From assembly GCA_964007475.1 (NCBI GenBank), contig OZ023274.1, forward strand, positions 73,791,303 through 73,855,302: a DNA stretch of 64,000 nt, read 5' to 3'. Under the pieces are notes generated by a model. It was not told the DNA's origin. It was given only the letters and a program-made list of their open reading frames with translations, and did no database searches. The stretch comes from Hybos culiciformis (taxonomy: Eukaryota; Arthropoda; Insecta; Diptera; Hybotidae). The number at the start of each line of letters is the position of its first letter. Position 1 is the first letter of the stretch. Both the position numbers and the translations under genes were made by a program. This document shows, piece after piece, positions 13,501 to 23,995 of the stretch.

Positions 13501-16500
13501 TAAGTTTTTATATTATTCAGTTAATTAGGTGGCAATTTTTTAATTTTTTCTGTTTTCCTTTTACTTATATTAAATATGTGTTTACTATACAGGTAACCCT
13601 TGATTTACACGGTAGTTTGGTTCCAAGAATACTCCGTGCTAATTAAAATCGTGTTAATCGAGACTAACAATCAATACAAGTAATGGGGTTTGGTTCCAAA
13701 AAATTTTATTTATGCTTTTGATAGTTTTTATTCAGTGCAAAAAAAGAAAATTGAAAAAATTTAACACAAAAATTAAAAAAAATAAATTTTAAAAATTAAA
13801 AAAAATAAAAAAAACATGCCAATTCACAGATAGTTTAAATTTAAAAATGTAGAATTATATTTATTTAAAAAAAAAACCAACTTAAATTATACAAATTTAA
13901 ATTTTGAAACAGCATTAATTAGGGGTTTTGCTGAATTTTGAAACCGTGTAAATTCAAAACCGTGCTAGAAAATATCGTGTTAGTCAAGGGTGTGCTACAA
14001 TTTATCAACCGTTTTAAAACGAAACCGTGTTATTCAAGTACCGGGTTAATCAACGTTTACCTGTATTCATTTTCAATAATTATTTTAAATAAAAATGATT
14101 AATTATGATTACATTATTTCAATTTGATTATTTTTCAGTCAAATTTTACAAACTCCACAAATTAAACTCTCCGATTACAGGCATCCAAATTTTTCAATAC
14201 TCTGCCCTACGTTAATAGATAAGATCTAACTATAACGTAGGATTTGTTATAGCAAAGAAAAAGGTCGTACTTTACTTTTTACTAATCATAATCAATAACA
14301 AACAAAATATGTTTTCTTTGTCAATAACATAGTTTTAATTATAATCTTTCTGCTATTTTGGCATTGGCATTAAACTGAAATATTTTTAGGAACGTTACAC
14401 TGAAAAACAGGTAGCCAAAAGATGCCATCTTGAATTTTGTAATCTTTATAATTTTTGCCTTATATTCTTTCAGTTTCATTTAAAAGAAAAAACTCATAAA
14501 AGATAAAAAGGTTCAACAAAAATATTATTATTTACTATTCATACTATTCAAACAGATAGCTGCGGCAGCTTTATTTTCTGTATCTTTGCTGTATAGCTAA
14601 TTATTTTTTTTTTTTCAATATATGTAAATATTATCACCAGAAAATGCATTCATGTTCTATTATCGGTCTTCAAGAGCTTTAAATTCTTATAATTTTTTTA
14701 AGAAAAATATGAATCCATCCATCAGATACAAAAAGAAAGCACTGCTATAGAAAACACTTTTCTTAATTTTCTTAAAGCACGATAAATTGAATCCACTAGC
14801 CAGTAATATACTGTCGATCAATATATCTTTTTTTAACACCAATTAATATTGAAAAAAAAATATTAATAAATTCATATCGCTGGCGCAGTGCAAGACTGGA
14901 ATATCTTGATAATAATTTAGATAAAATTTCTTTTTGAGTTCAAATGAAAGATTTTTTCACGTTTTCGATTAAATTAAAAAAAACATTATTGAACAAATGA
15001 AAAAGCATGAAGACTACATATACGAGAAATTCTAACTTTTATATATGTTATTCTTTTATAATAATATTTTAATTAATATAAATAAAATTAAAAACTAAGA
15101 ACTTGTTTAAATAATAATATGATAAATAATATAAGTCATTAAGAATAAAACTACGTAATATACACTTAATCAAAATCACAAGATTTCAAGGTATGCTGAA
15201 CTCTTACACTGAATCAGCCAAATATTTATTACGTTGAAATTACTAATAAATCAATATATTAAAATATACAATTTTTATTTTATTAACGTCCATTGTAAAA
15301 TCATAAAATATAAATCATAAGTGCAAAATTTATGATAAAAAGAAAAATATAGATCATTTTTATCATTTAATGTTTTTTCCTTAAAAGGAAAATATCAATG
15401 AAATTTTTGAAATTTATTGGTATTTCTAAATAGAAAGATTGAAAAAACTAAGCGCTTTAAAGATATATTATATAACTATAAGAATGAAATTTTACTATAG
15501 GTCTCGAGTTATGTTATGCAAATATTAATATCCAAATTTTTGAGCTTACAGAAAAAAAATTCTCACAATTTTTGTGATTCTCGAGTAAGTTTGCAAAAAA
15601 ATGCATAAAAACGTAAAAACTGATTAATTTTTATTTTCGTTCATTAAAGTTTTAGTTTTATGTTGAAGTGTACTGATTTTCTTTTATGTCTTAAAAATCC
15701 AAAATAAAATATAATATAATATATATATATATTTTTTCTTATCTAGCATTGCGCCTAATTGTATGAGTTCAATGTTTAATTTTTATTTAAAATATTTCAT
15801 TAAAATCTTGTTGAAGCAATATGAATGCAATTGAAATTATAATTTATTATATTTAAAAATTTAAAAGAACAAATATTTAATTTCGACATACGCATAGTTT
15901 AATAGTAATACATTATGATTTATTTATTACAACAATTTTAAGATTATCACCTACTATGATTTCATTAAATTATGAATGGATTATCCAACTAATTCTGTCA
16001 TAAAAAGATTGATTTATTGTTGCAATAACATAACTATAATTTTATTAATTTATGACTCCTGCATTATATGGCTGCATGCCAATTATGTTTTTGTGCAATT
16101 TATGCTTCATTATTTTGACTTCAATCTTCAATGTTAATAAGATATTTATGAAAGATTTCGATATTAGAAAGTAAAAAATAAATATTTAATAATAGTCTAT
16201 AAAATAAATCAGTGTCATTTCATAAGAATTATTATGTGTTGATGATTAACCATGGTACGAATTTTCTCATGGAAGACGGGCATTATAAATTATTATTAAG
16301 CATCATGGCAGGTTTTTATTTTATATAAGACATATTTTTAATTCATTGGTGCGAGTGTACTTTGAAAAATATGAGACCTCATTAATTCTATGGTAGTCAA
16401 TATTTTTTGATATGTTATTTTTTTTAAATTTTCTATATTTTTTCACAGTCTGAGGTGAAAAATAAGTCTTTTCTTAAATTTATTTCATTTTCTTTTAGTT

Positions 16501-19500
16501 AACATGATATTTTTGTAAAGAGTGTGACTGAGGAAATATTTATTAAGAAATTAATGATTAATTGGGTACTGAACTAATCCAGTCTAAATATCAAATTAAT
16601 TATTCAATACGTAACTGACTAAAGGTGGTTTAGATAATTATAAGTAATTATAAGTTTTTTAAAGAAAAGTATTCAAGTGTTAATTTTTCATTAATTATTG
16701 TTAAAAATAAGGTGAAAAAATTTGGTCAATTAAAGTGCAAATTTTGCTTCTAAAATCACTGTTAATTTGCTTGAATTAAATATGACCATTATTAGAATTA
16801 ATTTAATTGCTTATAAGTATACTGTTTTTATATTACCGCTCTAATTGCTTTCTCTGTATTAGTATGAGGTTGTAGTTTTATAGATTTATGTCTAACTATT
16901 GAATAATATAAATATATCAATTGCATTTTTTGTTAGCACTTTTGCAACCAGATAAAAAAGGAAATATTTCCTTATGTGTGAACATTTTTTTTTGATAAAA
17001 ACCGCAAATAATTATAAATTAAAAAAAAATATAAGTATATAACTGAAATACAAACTTTCAAATGTTCTTTATTAAGAATATATAATACAATTAATTTGGT
17101 TTAATAGAAGTAATAAGCATATTTTTATTTTATAAGGAATAGCTAGCTAAGCGATGAAATTGCATACCAAGAAATCCCTAGAGAATTTTGATTAAATATT
17201 GCATTTTCATTATATATTATTACAACTATATTCAATATGCATTTCGTGAAAAACTTTGTACAAAGACATTATTTTTCGTGACTTTATTACGATCTTTTTG
17301 ACTTTTTCCCATTACTTAGTACTTATATCTTGAGACAGGTCTAACTTATAATTATGCTCTGCCAAACTGAATCAAACTTTACTAACAAAAAAATTTAATA
17401 AAATTTTTTCATTGATATTTCATTATTGATTGTAGTAATTAAAGTAAATACAGCGTAGATATTTCGTGGATAAAATACTTAAAATATTTAAAAATCATTA
17501 TCTTCTATGCACATAATTCAGAATTAAAAAGAACATGTACCTAAATTTATATAAGGTTTTTCAATTAGAAATAAATTAATTTTATTATATTATTAAATTA
17601 TTATCTTTATTTTAATGTTAATGAAAATATGTATATTTTTCGGTATTTTTACTTTTATTTTACCCTTACGTAAAAAATGTAAAAAGATTATGTATTCAGT
17701 AACAATCTTTTAATAAGCCTTTTAAGCTTAAAAGTGGCGAAAGTTACTAGTGCAGGATTATCTATAGAACCTCCTACTATTTAAATTTTTAGGGTGATAA
17801 TTTTGATATTTTTATTTAGTTTTAATTTGAATTACATTTTTTATTACACTATGAATATTATTTATTAAGAACTTTTTTTCTAAATTTTCCTTCAATCTCT
17901 TTTAAATAATGTTGACCAGATATAATTTCTGGTGTTCAAATATTGACAAACTCATCGACTTTAATTTCAACCAAGATATGAAAGGTATAAGTATATTGAT
18001 TGAACGAGTAATGAAATAGAATAGACTAATATAATATTAAGAAAATTTTTATTAGAAAATTATGAGATGTCTAAAATTATTTAAAAAAAAAAAACTTTTT
18101 TATGTTATTGATTTAGTATCTATTTTAAATTTAAGATGAAACTTAATTTTGTTATGAATAAAAGAAAAAATCTATTTTAAATTAAATACATGAAGTTGAC
18201 ATTATCGAATCGAATTTTAAAAGCATTGTAGACTAAATCATCATAGTTCCCCATTATTGATGTCGAAATTTTTTTAAATCGACATAATGTACACATACCT
18301 TATTCATTTCACTTTTGATTGAATAAAATTTTCAATTATTCAAATTTTGTGTTCTTATATTTTTGGCATTTTGGACAATTGAACTTGATTTTATAATAAA
18401 ATTCATGGTATCTGCATATTTTAATAAGCGAAGAATTTTTTTTCAAACCAATGGCGATTTCGTTTCGCGACTATGTTGAGAAACATAAAACTTGAAGATG
18501 TTAAAATTTTTCTTAAGGGCGCAACTTATTTCGATTTTAGAAAATGGTTTTTTGAGCACGACACGTTATTACATAGAAATTAATAAAAAATAGGTCAGGG
18601 TCAGGGCATATCATTGACATTACCACCAATTTGACTATATGAAATTGTTTTCATTATCCTGGTCTCTTCCATAAATCCGCACACATTTAACAAAAACTAG
18701 TACATTTTTGACGAAAAAACAAATAAATATTTTCTTAAAATTAAGAAATGTTTTAATAATCTTGTGTACAAATTCATATTATACAAATTCATATAATACA
18801 AATCTATTCAGTCAGTTAAATACACTTAAATAAATTAAATATTTGAATAGGGTTAACATGTTTTATGGTAATTTATTAATCATTCTAAAATTTTGATTTG
18901 TTTTTTTTTTATTACAAGTTTTTCATATAAGGTTAAAGTCATGAGGTGGTCATGTATTTTCAGTTTTAATTAAGACAACTATAAATCCAAGAAATTTTTT
19001 TTTTATAAATTTAAGTATTGAAAAGAATTATTTATAGATATAAAGTATTGCATTTTTAAAATGAAAAAAAATATATATATGCTGGTTTTGACTTAGTTAT
19101 GAAGTTATTAAAATGTTTCAAGTTTGCTATAGTTTTAAATATTTTAAAATATTTTCGGTAGTTGTTATGACCATCATTCAATAGATTTTAGGTAATACAT
19201 AGTTGCTTTAAACTTTTAATTGTAAATAATTCATTCCAATTCGCCGTAAAATGAAATAAAATGTTGTTTTATTAATCGCAAGGTTTACTTTTAGTTTTTT
19301 TTTTTTTTAAACATCTTCAATTATGTCGTTACTTAAATAAAAATTATAGTTTTTAAAGATATCTATTGGAATGTCACTGATTTTGTTTAAAAAGAATTTA
19401 AGAATAATATTTGCTTAAACCACGTAGGTACTTTATAAAAAATTATTAATAATAAATAATCAAAATCAAATAATAATTATAAAGCTATTTTAATTTCATT

Positions 19501-22500
19501 TATGTATATTATTTCATATTGTAGACATGTTATGTTATAAGAATATAATGAAATAAGTATATTCTCATAATTAAAATTATTTAAAAAAAATAATAATAAT
19601 TAATAAAAAATAATATTTAAACAGGTGGTTTTTTGTATAATTGTAAATTATTTAACTATGAAATTAAATTAAGTTCAAAGTCATAAAGTCAATGAGTATA
19701 TAAATAAATAACTTATATATTATTATATGAAAAATAAATTTATATAAGGTTTTTCAATTAGAAATAAATTAATTTTATTATATTATTAAATTATTATCTT
19801 TATTTTAATGTTAATGAAAATATGTATATTTTTCGGTATTTTTACTTTTATTTTACCCTTACCTAAAAAATGTAAAAAGATTATGTATTCAGTAACAATC
19901 TTTTAATAAGCCTTTTAAGCTTAAAAGTGGCGAAAGTTACTAGTGCAGGATTATCTATAGAACCTCCTACTATTTAAATTTTTAGGGTGTTTAACAATTT
20001 TTTTTCATGTAATAAGAACATTAGTTAATTTTAGTCACAAATTATTACGTTGAATTAGTTATTTTACTTAGTATAGTATAGAAACTTTCAATGTACTTTC
20101 ATACATATTTTAAAGATGTTTATTATTCCTGCTTGAAAAATTTATCATAAATATTTATTTTGAAATATTAAACTCTAGATTTATGTTTTGAAAAACAAAA
20201 CCCACTAATCTAAGGAAAATTCAAACATATGTCCATTATTTTTACAGGTCAAGGAAGCGCAAATGATGGCGATTCTGATGGAAGCGCATTTAGCAATGAC
20301 GGTAAGTCCTTTAAATACTAATTCTTTTGATATAAATATATAATACAACCATAATGTATAAAATTTAATTATAATAAGTTTAATTTGATTTTTTTTTTAA
20401 GATTTAACAGCTAGGCAAGTTAAAGATTTCTTGCTAGAAAATCCAGATTTTCTTGAAAAACATATTATGGATGAAATAGAATTAGAACTATTAGAAAAAT
20501 GGATGATAAGAAGAACTCAACGTGCCCGAAAAACGACAACGCAATCTTTGGGAAACAATGGTCGAAAAACTAGCTTATCCAGATGGAAATTTTGCGTTCA
20601 TGCTGATAAAAGACAAATGCTTCAAGATTTAACAAATTCATTACAACTTAAACCGACAAAATCGCATGTTCTTTGGGAATTGGCAAATTGCATATCATCA
20701 GCTATAAATGCAGATGGTTTTAATTTGTATTTAGTTGAAAGTGGTGATCCTGAAACATTATCCTTATATATGGGTCAAAATGCAAATGGTATTATAAAGG
20801 TACAAAAATTAAAACCTGGGTTGAATATACCACAGTATGTGGCTAAAACACGTGAAGTAGTGCGAATTTCAAAAAATGATACATCTGGAAAATTTAAAGA
20901 TGTAATTCCGAAAAAGGTAGGTTAAAAAGATTTTCTTTTTATTTTTAAATTTTGCAGACAAGCTAATAAAAAGCTCTGCGACTTACGAACCGAGGGGTTC
21001 CACATCGAAATTTATTCAGACATAAATCCCACATATAATGTCATACAATCAACAAGGAGCATGAACCCCCAAGGAAATAAGGCCTGAAGCTCTCTATACA
21101 ATTTAAAGCGAAGAATAAAAAGTTGAAGAATCTTAAAACTTTATTCATTTTTTTTAGAAGTTAATTCCAGCTTTTTTACGTATCTCTGAGGAGCTTCTTA
21201 TGTCACAGCTTTGGTGGTGGCACAAAAACTACTATTTAACAAATTATTGTATTATTTTAGAGCGATATTTCGCATATTTTATGTCAAGCAGTAGCACAGC
21301 CTGACGGCCAATTGATGGCAATAATTGAATTATTTCGTAAAGATATTACAATGCCATTTCATGAAGAGGACGAGGAAATCTCTTGCAGTTATTTAGTATG
21401 GGGCGGTATCGCTCTTCACTATGCAGCTTTATTTGTGAACATGAATAAACAAAGAAAACAAAATGATTTTCTATTAGCTGTTGTTAAGTAAGTTAAAATA
21501 AATTAAAAACTCAATTGAATAGACAGGAAATAAGGACAGATGAAATTTACGACCACCACTTTTGAAGTGTATAAATGTTGTCTGTGCATTCCATTTTATG
21601 AATAAGAATAATTTAAGCAAAAACTAAATCCAACTGTTATACACGAAATTCTTGGATAATCTGCATTTAACTAAAAATTCACTAATTTGGATTTGTATTT
21701 TTGTCCGCTTTTCAGATCTATTTTTCAAGATATGGTCAGTATGGACACTTTAGTTATAAAAGTCATGAATTTCGCTCAGCGACTAGTTGATGCTGATAGG
21801 GCTTCTTTATTCTTGGTAGATTCAAAGAGTAAGCCAATTTTTTTTAAAATAAGTTATCACAAGTTACATTTACGTAGAATTTAATTTTTGAAGGTAAAGA
21901 ATTATATGCAACAATTTTTGATGTCGGAATAGATGACACTAGCAACAAAAAGGAATCTAATGATACTAACGATAATAATACCAAAACCGAAGAAATACGT
22001 TTTCCTATTGGAACTGGAATTGCAGGTCAGGTAGCTATGACTGGTGAAGTGTTGAACATTCCAGACGCTTATTCAGACCCAAGGTTTAATCGATTGGTTG
22101 ATCAAAAAACTGGTTATAAAACCGAATCAATACTATGTATGCCAGTTTTTATTCGGGGCTTATTGATTGGTGTTGTTCAAATGGTGAATAAACGATCAGG
22201 AAATTTCACAAAAGAAGATGAAGAAGCTTTTGAAACATTTGCTGTTTATTGTGGTCTGGCGTTACATCATGCCAAATTGTATGATAAGATAAGGAAATCT
22301 GAGCAAAAATATAAAGTAGCTTTAGAAGTCTTAAGCTATCATAATGCCAGCACAGAAGACGAAGTAAAACATTTTCTTGAAGATAAAACTCCAGATTATG
22401 TGCCCGAACTCGATAATTATTATTTCAATCCTTTTAAATATAACGATTTTGAAAAATGTAAATTTGCTACACACATGTTTGTTGATTTATTTGGCTTGAG

Positions 22501-23453
22501 AAGATTTGATCGTAATTTAATGATTAGATTTACATTGACAATTAAAAAAAATTATCGTCGAGTTCCATATCACAACTGGAGTCACGGTTTTTCAGTCGCA
22601 AATTCTATGTATTCACTAATTAAGAAGGCACCAACAACATTCAGACCTATCGAGGTGAATATTATTGTACAGAAATCTCTACAATTCATTCATTTTCACT
22701 TTTACAAATTTCTAGTGCTTGGCTTTGTACATTGGATCACTTTGCCATGATTTAGACCATCGTGGAAAAAATAATAAATTTATGCTTGACACTGAATCAC
22801 CAATAGCAGCAATATATTCAACTTCTACGATGGAACACCATCATTTTAACCAAACCGTTGCCATTCTTCAACAAGTAAATCATCATAATATCTGTAATAA
22901 AGTAAAAATATATTTTTTTTAATTTTAGGAAGGACATAATATTTTTGCCAAACTCTCCAACTCAGAATACAAACAAGTTTTAGGTTTAATAAAACATTGC
23001 ATTTTAGCGACAGATTTAGCATTATTTTTCCCATATCGTGCGAGATTAGCAGCACTTGTTGATGAGGAAAAATTTTCATGGACTAATCCCGATCATAGAT
23101 CTTTAGTCCAGGCTATAGCAATGACTGCCAGTGACCTGTCTGCATCTGCAAAACCTTGGGAAATTCAAGAAAACACTGTAAAAGTTATTTTTGAGGAATT
23201 TTACGAACAAGGCGATGCTGAAAGAATGGCTGGACGTGATCCAATCCCAATGATGGACCGTTATAAGCCAGAAGAACAAGGAAATTCTCAAGTGGGTTTT
23301 TTGACTGGTATTTGCATACCATGCTATACTTTATTACATCGCTTAGTACCCGAAACAGAACCGTTGTTAACCATGTGTCAAGAAAACTTATCTCGGTGGA
23401 AGAAAATTGCGGATGATGTTAAAGATAATAAAGAAAAGGCAGCAAAAAAATAA
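1502..23453 (+). CDS. PDE10A: PDE10A-like dual GAF-domain cyclic nucleotide phosphodiesterase
   Basis: Hydrolyses cAMP/cGMP (family knowledge). Nine exons join in phase: 1502-1553, 2558-2659, 20248-20301, 20402-20916, 21261-21487, 21716-21828, 21894-22654, 22716-22874, 22929-23453, about 835 residues. Tandem GAF domains occupy roughly residues 115-310 and 320-490; GAF-B contains [20 protein letters not shown], closely like vertebrate PDE10A. The catalytic domain (about 510-825) has the expected metal ligands: His585 (HNWSHG), His619-Asp620 (CHDLDHRG) and Asp730 (TASDL), plus the invariant purine-gripping Gln782. The region before GAF-A ([11 protein letters not shown]...LLEKWM) is also PDE10-like. 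The start is the ATG at 1502; its exon ends in phase 1, matching 2558. The 2660-20247 intron contains DNAI2 and other antisense exon candidates. PDE11/PDE5 are less likely because the N-terminal region and GAF-B fit PDE10 best. The two leading exons are less certain than the rest. Confidence 0.9.
3341..5780 (-). CDS. DNAI2: Axonemal dynein intermediate chain 2 (WD-repeat)
   Basis: Intermediate chain of the outer dynein arm, which holds the motor on axonemal doublets in cilia and sperm flagella (family role). Exons read leftwards: 5780-4698, 4642-4548, 4490-4407, 4354-4117, 4052-3908, 3563-3486, 3414-3341; all phases agree, giving about 598 residues against about 605 in human. Diagnostic stretches include [13 protein letters not shown] at the N-terminus, [45 protein letters not shown] and FITRMDG, marking WD-type repeats from about residue 150 to 480. 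A charged tail ([14 protein letters not shown]) follows and the protein ends in SSSNKT. The ATG at 5780 aligns with the family start. The gene lies wholly inside the long PDE10A-like intron on the opposite strand. Expression is probably testis or sensory-cilium specific; no sequence evidence for that was read. Confidence 0.93.
6481..7644 (-). CDS. Two linked exon candidates ending an unidentified minus-strand gene
   Basis: A 28-base exon (7644-7617) is framed by an acceptor with a TTTTATTTTAG tract and a GTAATG donor. It reads NLRTRDEQE plus one base. A second exon (6527-6481), after a TATCATTTCCAG acceptor, continues in matching phase as [15 protein letters not shown] and then stop. Phase agreement and good splice sites support real exons of a gene nested antisense in the PDE10A-like intron. 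No family was recognised, and upstream coding exons other than the 24-base candidate at 12302-12279 were not found. Confidence 0.35.
8948..8995 (-). CDS. Candidate alternative terminal exon of the same minus-strand gene
   Basis: After an acceptor with a TTTTTATTTCAAG tract, phase 0 reads [15 protein letters not shown] and stop (16 codons). It uses the same entry phase as the 28-base exon at 7644, so the two could be alternative 3' ends. The composition is less AT-rich than the flanks. No homology was recognised, and chance cannot be excluded for so short a frame. Confidence 0.3.
   Translation of the reverse strand, partial: ATMKFKGYSKKALSD
10640..10897 (-). mobile_element. SINE-like retroposon with 5S rRNA and tRNA resemblance, partly dimeric
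   Basis: On the minus strand, from 10897 leftwards, the head reads ATAGCTCAGTGGAAGAAT, a match to the tRNA box A region (tRNA-Cys-like). TTAAGCA follows, then ACTTAGATGGGTGACCG (10823-10807), which closely resembles the box A and box C regions of insect 5S rRNA. A second, diverged 5S-like piece (TAGTACTTAGATGTGTGACC) lies at about 10777-10738. Leftwards it ends in a long A-rich tail on that strand (10640-10735). The order RNA-derived head, partial repeat, A-rich tail is typical of Pol III retroposons. Insertion borders were not resolved. Confidence 0.5.
12279..12302 (-). CDS. Candidate 24-base microexon
   Basis: Twenty-four bases lie between a TTTTTTTAG acceptor and a GTAAGA donor on the minus strand. 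Phase 0 reads VLVPSSKH and would enter either the 7644 or the 8995 exon in phase; another frame reads LSAVIKT. Microexons of this size are typical of neuronal or muscle genes. The call rests on splice-site quality alone. Confidence 0.3.
12531..12606 (+). CDS. Candidate terminal exon encoding a hydrophobic (GPI-signal-like) tail
   Basis: After a branchpoint-like CTGAT and a TTACAG acceptor, entry phase 2 gives 24 residues ([16 protein letters not shown], then LLSLLAGTL) and a stop. A strongly hydrophobic segment ending at the stop resembles a GPI-attachment signal or C-terminal anchor, as in insect Ig-superfamily cell-adhesion proteins with very long introns. No phase-2 donor on this strand was found in the window, so the rest of the gene may lie to the left. 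Its identity is unknown. Confidence 0.35.
13436..13499 (+). CDS. Candidate alternative first coding exon of the PDE10A-like gene
   Basis: An ATG at 13436 opens 21 codons beginning [13 protein letters not shown] and ending in phase 1 at a strong GTAAGT donor. Phase 1 is what the exon at 20248 needs, so joining them keeps the downstream GAF/catalytic frame open and gives a different N-terminus from the 1502/2558 exons. Alternative N-termini from separate promoters are common in PDE families (established). The exon has better base composition than its surroundings but no independent homology, so it is an inference. Confidence 0.45.
13588..14065. mobile_element. Tigger/pogo-like MITE with TA target-site duplication
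   Basis: The element (13590-14063, about 474 bp) begins CAGGTAACCCTTGATTTACA and ends with the inverse of CAGGTAAACGTTGATTAACC. The terminal inverted repeats are about 25 bp and imperfect, and it is flanked by TA on both sides. Subterminal ACCGTGT/CGTGTTAATC-type motifs recur inside. No transposase frame is present, so it is non-autonomous. TA duplication and CAGGTAA termini fit the Tc1-mariner (pogo/Tigger) group. Confidence 0.65.
14066..17541. other. Part of the long PDE10A-like intron without recognised features
   Basis: AT-rich. A short hairpin (CCTACGTTA/TAACGTAGG, about 14208-14244) and a GGCGCAGTG tRNA-like scrap near 14882 were noted, but no gene or complete repeat was seen. Confidence 0.4.
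17542..17796 (+). repeat. 255-bp direct repeat, copy 1
   Basis: Matches 19735-19989 over 255 bases with a single difference seen (ACG versus ACC at about 17670/19863). It contains the 16-base palindrome CTTTTAAGCTTAAAAG and ends TTTTTAGGGTG. There are no obvious terminal inverted repeats or coding potential. It lies in the long PDE10A-like intron. Confidence 0.9.
19735..19989 (+). repeat. 255-bp direct repeat, copy 2
   Basis: Same sequence and orientation as 17542-17796. The surrounding 2.2 kb is not itself duplicated, so this is an inserted or dispersed unit, not a tandem segmental copy. It ends about 260 bases before the third PDE10A-like exon. Confidence 0.9.
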
Positions 23454-23625
23454 ATTGTGTATATATATATACTTCAGCGAACTTGTTTTTTTTTAAATAT
23501 ATGTATTTGTACTTTATGTTTTATCGTGTATTATCATTTAGAAGAAAATGTACTGTACGTACATACGTACAAAATTCAAACAATATTTTAGTCATTTTAT
23601 CTATTTTTAAATTATTTATTTATTA

Positions 23626-23656
23626 AATAAAAAAAAGTATTTAAGTGTGAAATAAA
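23626..23656 (+). promoter_or_regulatory. Tandem polyadenylation signals of the PDE10A-like gene
   Basis: Two AATAAA hexamers (23626-23631 and 23651-23656) lie 173-203 bases after the stop codon. They are the first good poly(A) signals downstream and precede the convergent esterase gene. Confidence 0.5.
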
Positions 23657-23995
23657 ATGTTTTATTCATAGTACTACATAGTTATGTTTACTTTCTAGTT
23701 TTTTTTTCAAACATAAACTATGTAGGTTGGTCTTTACCTGCCTAACCTACTGTATTTGCAGCACATCTATCTATTTTTTGGATTCGAATAAACCTTGTAG
23801 TGATCAAGGAGAAACAAAATAATTATTTTTTATTCAAATTTTTATTAATTTAAAATCACAACATTTTCTTTAAAATTTTATTAAAAAAATATTTATTTTT
23901 TTTAAATAAAAACAATTACAAAAGAATTAATTATATTTTTGCCAGTACATATTTTTAAAATACCTTCACATGAAACAACTGCGAATTATCGGTTC

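Noticed and set aside
14208..14244. Hairpin CCTACGTTA/TAACGTAGG as a possible ncRNA or MITE
   Set aside because: Arms of nine bases only; in AT-rich DNA of this size such stems occur by chance, and no target duplication was seen.
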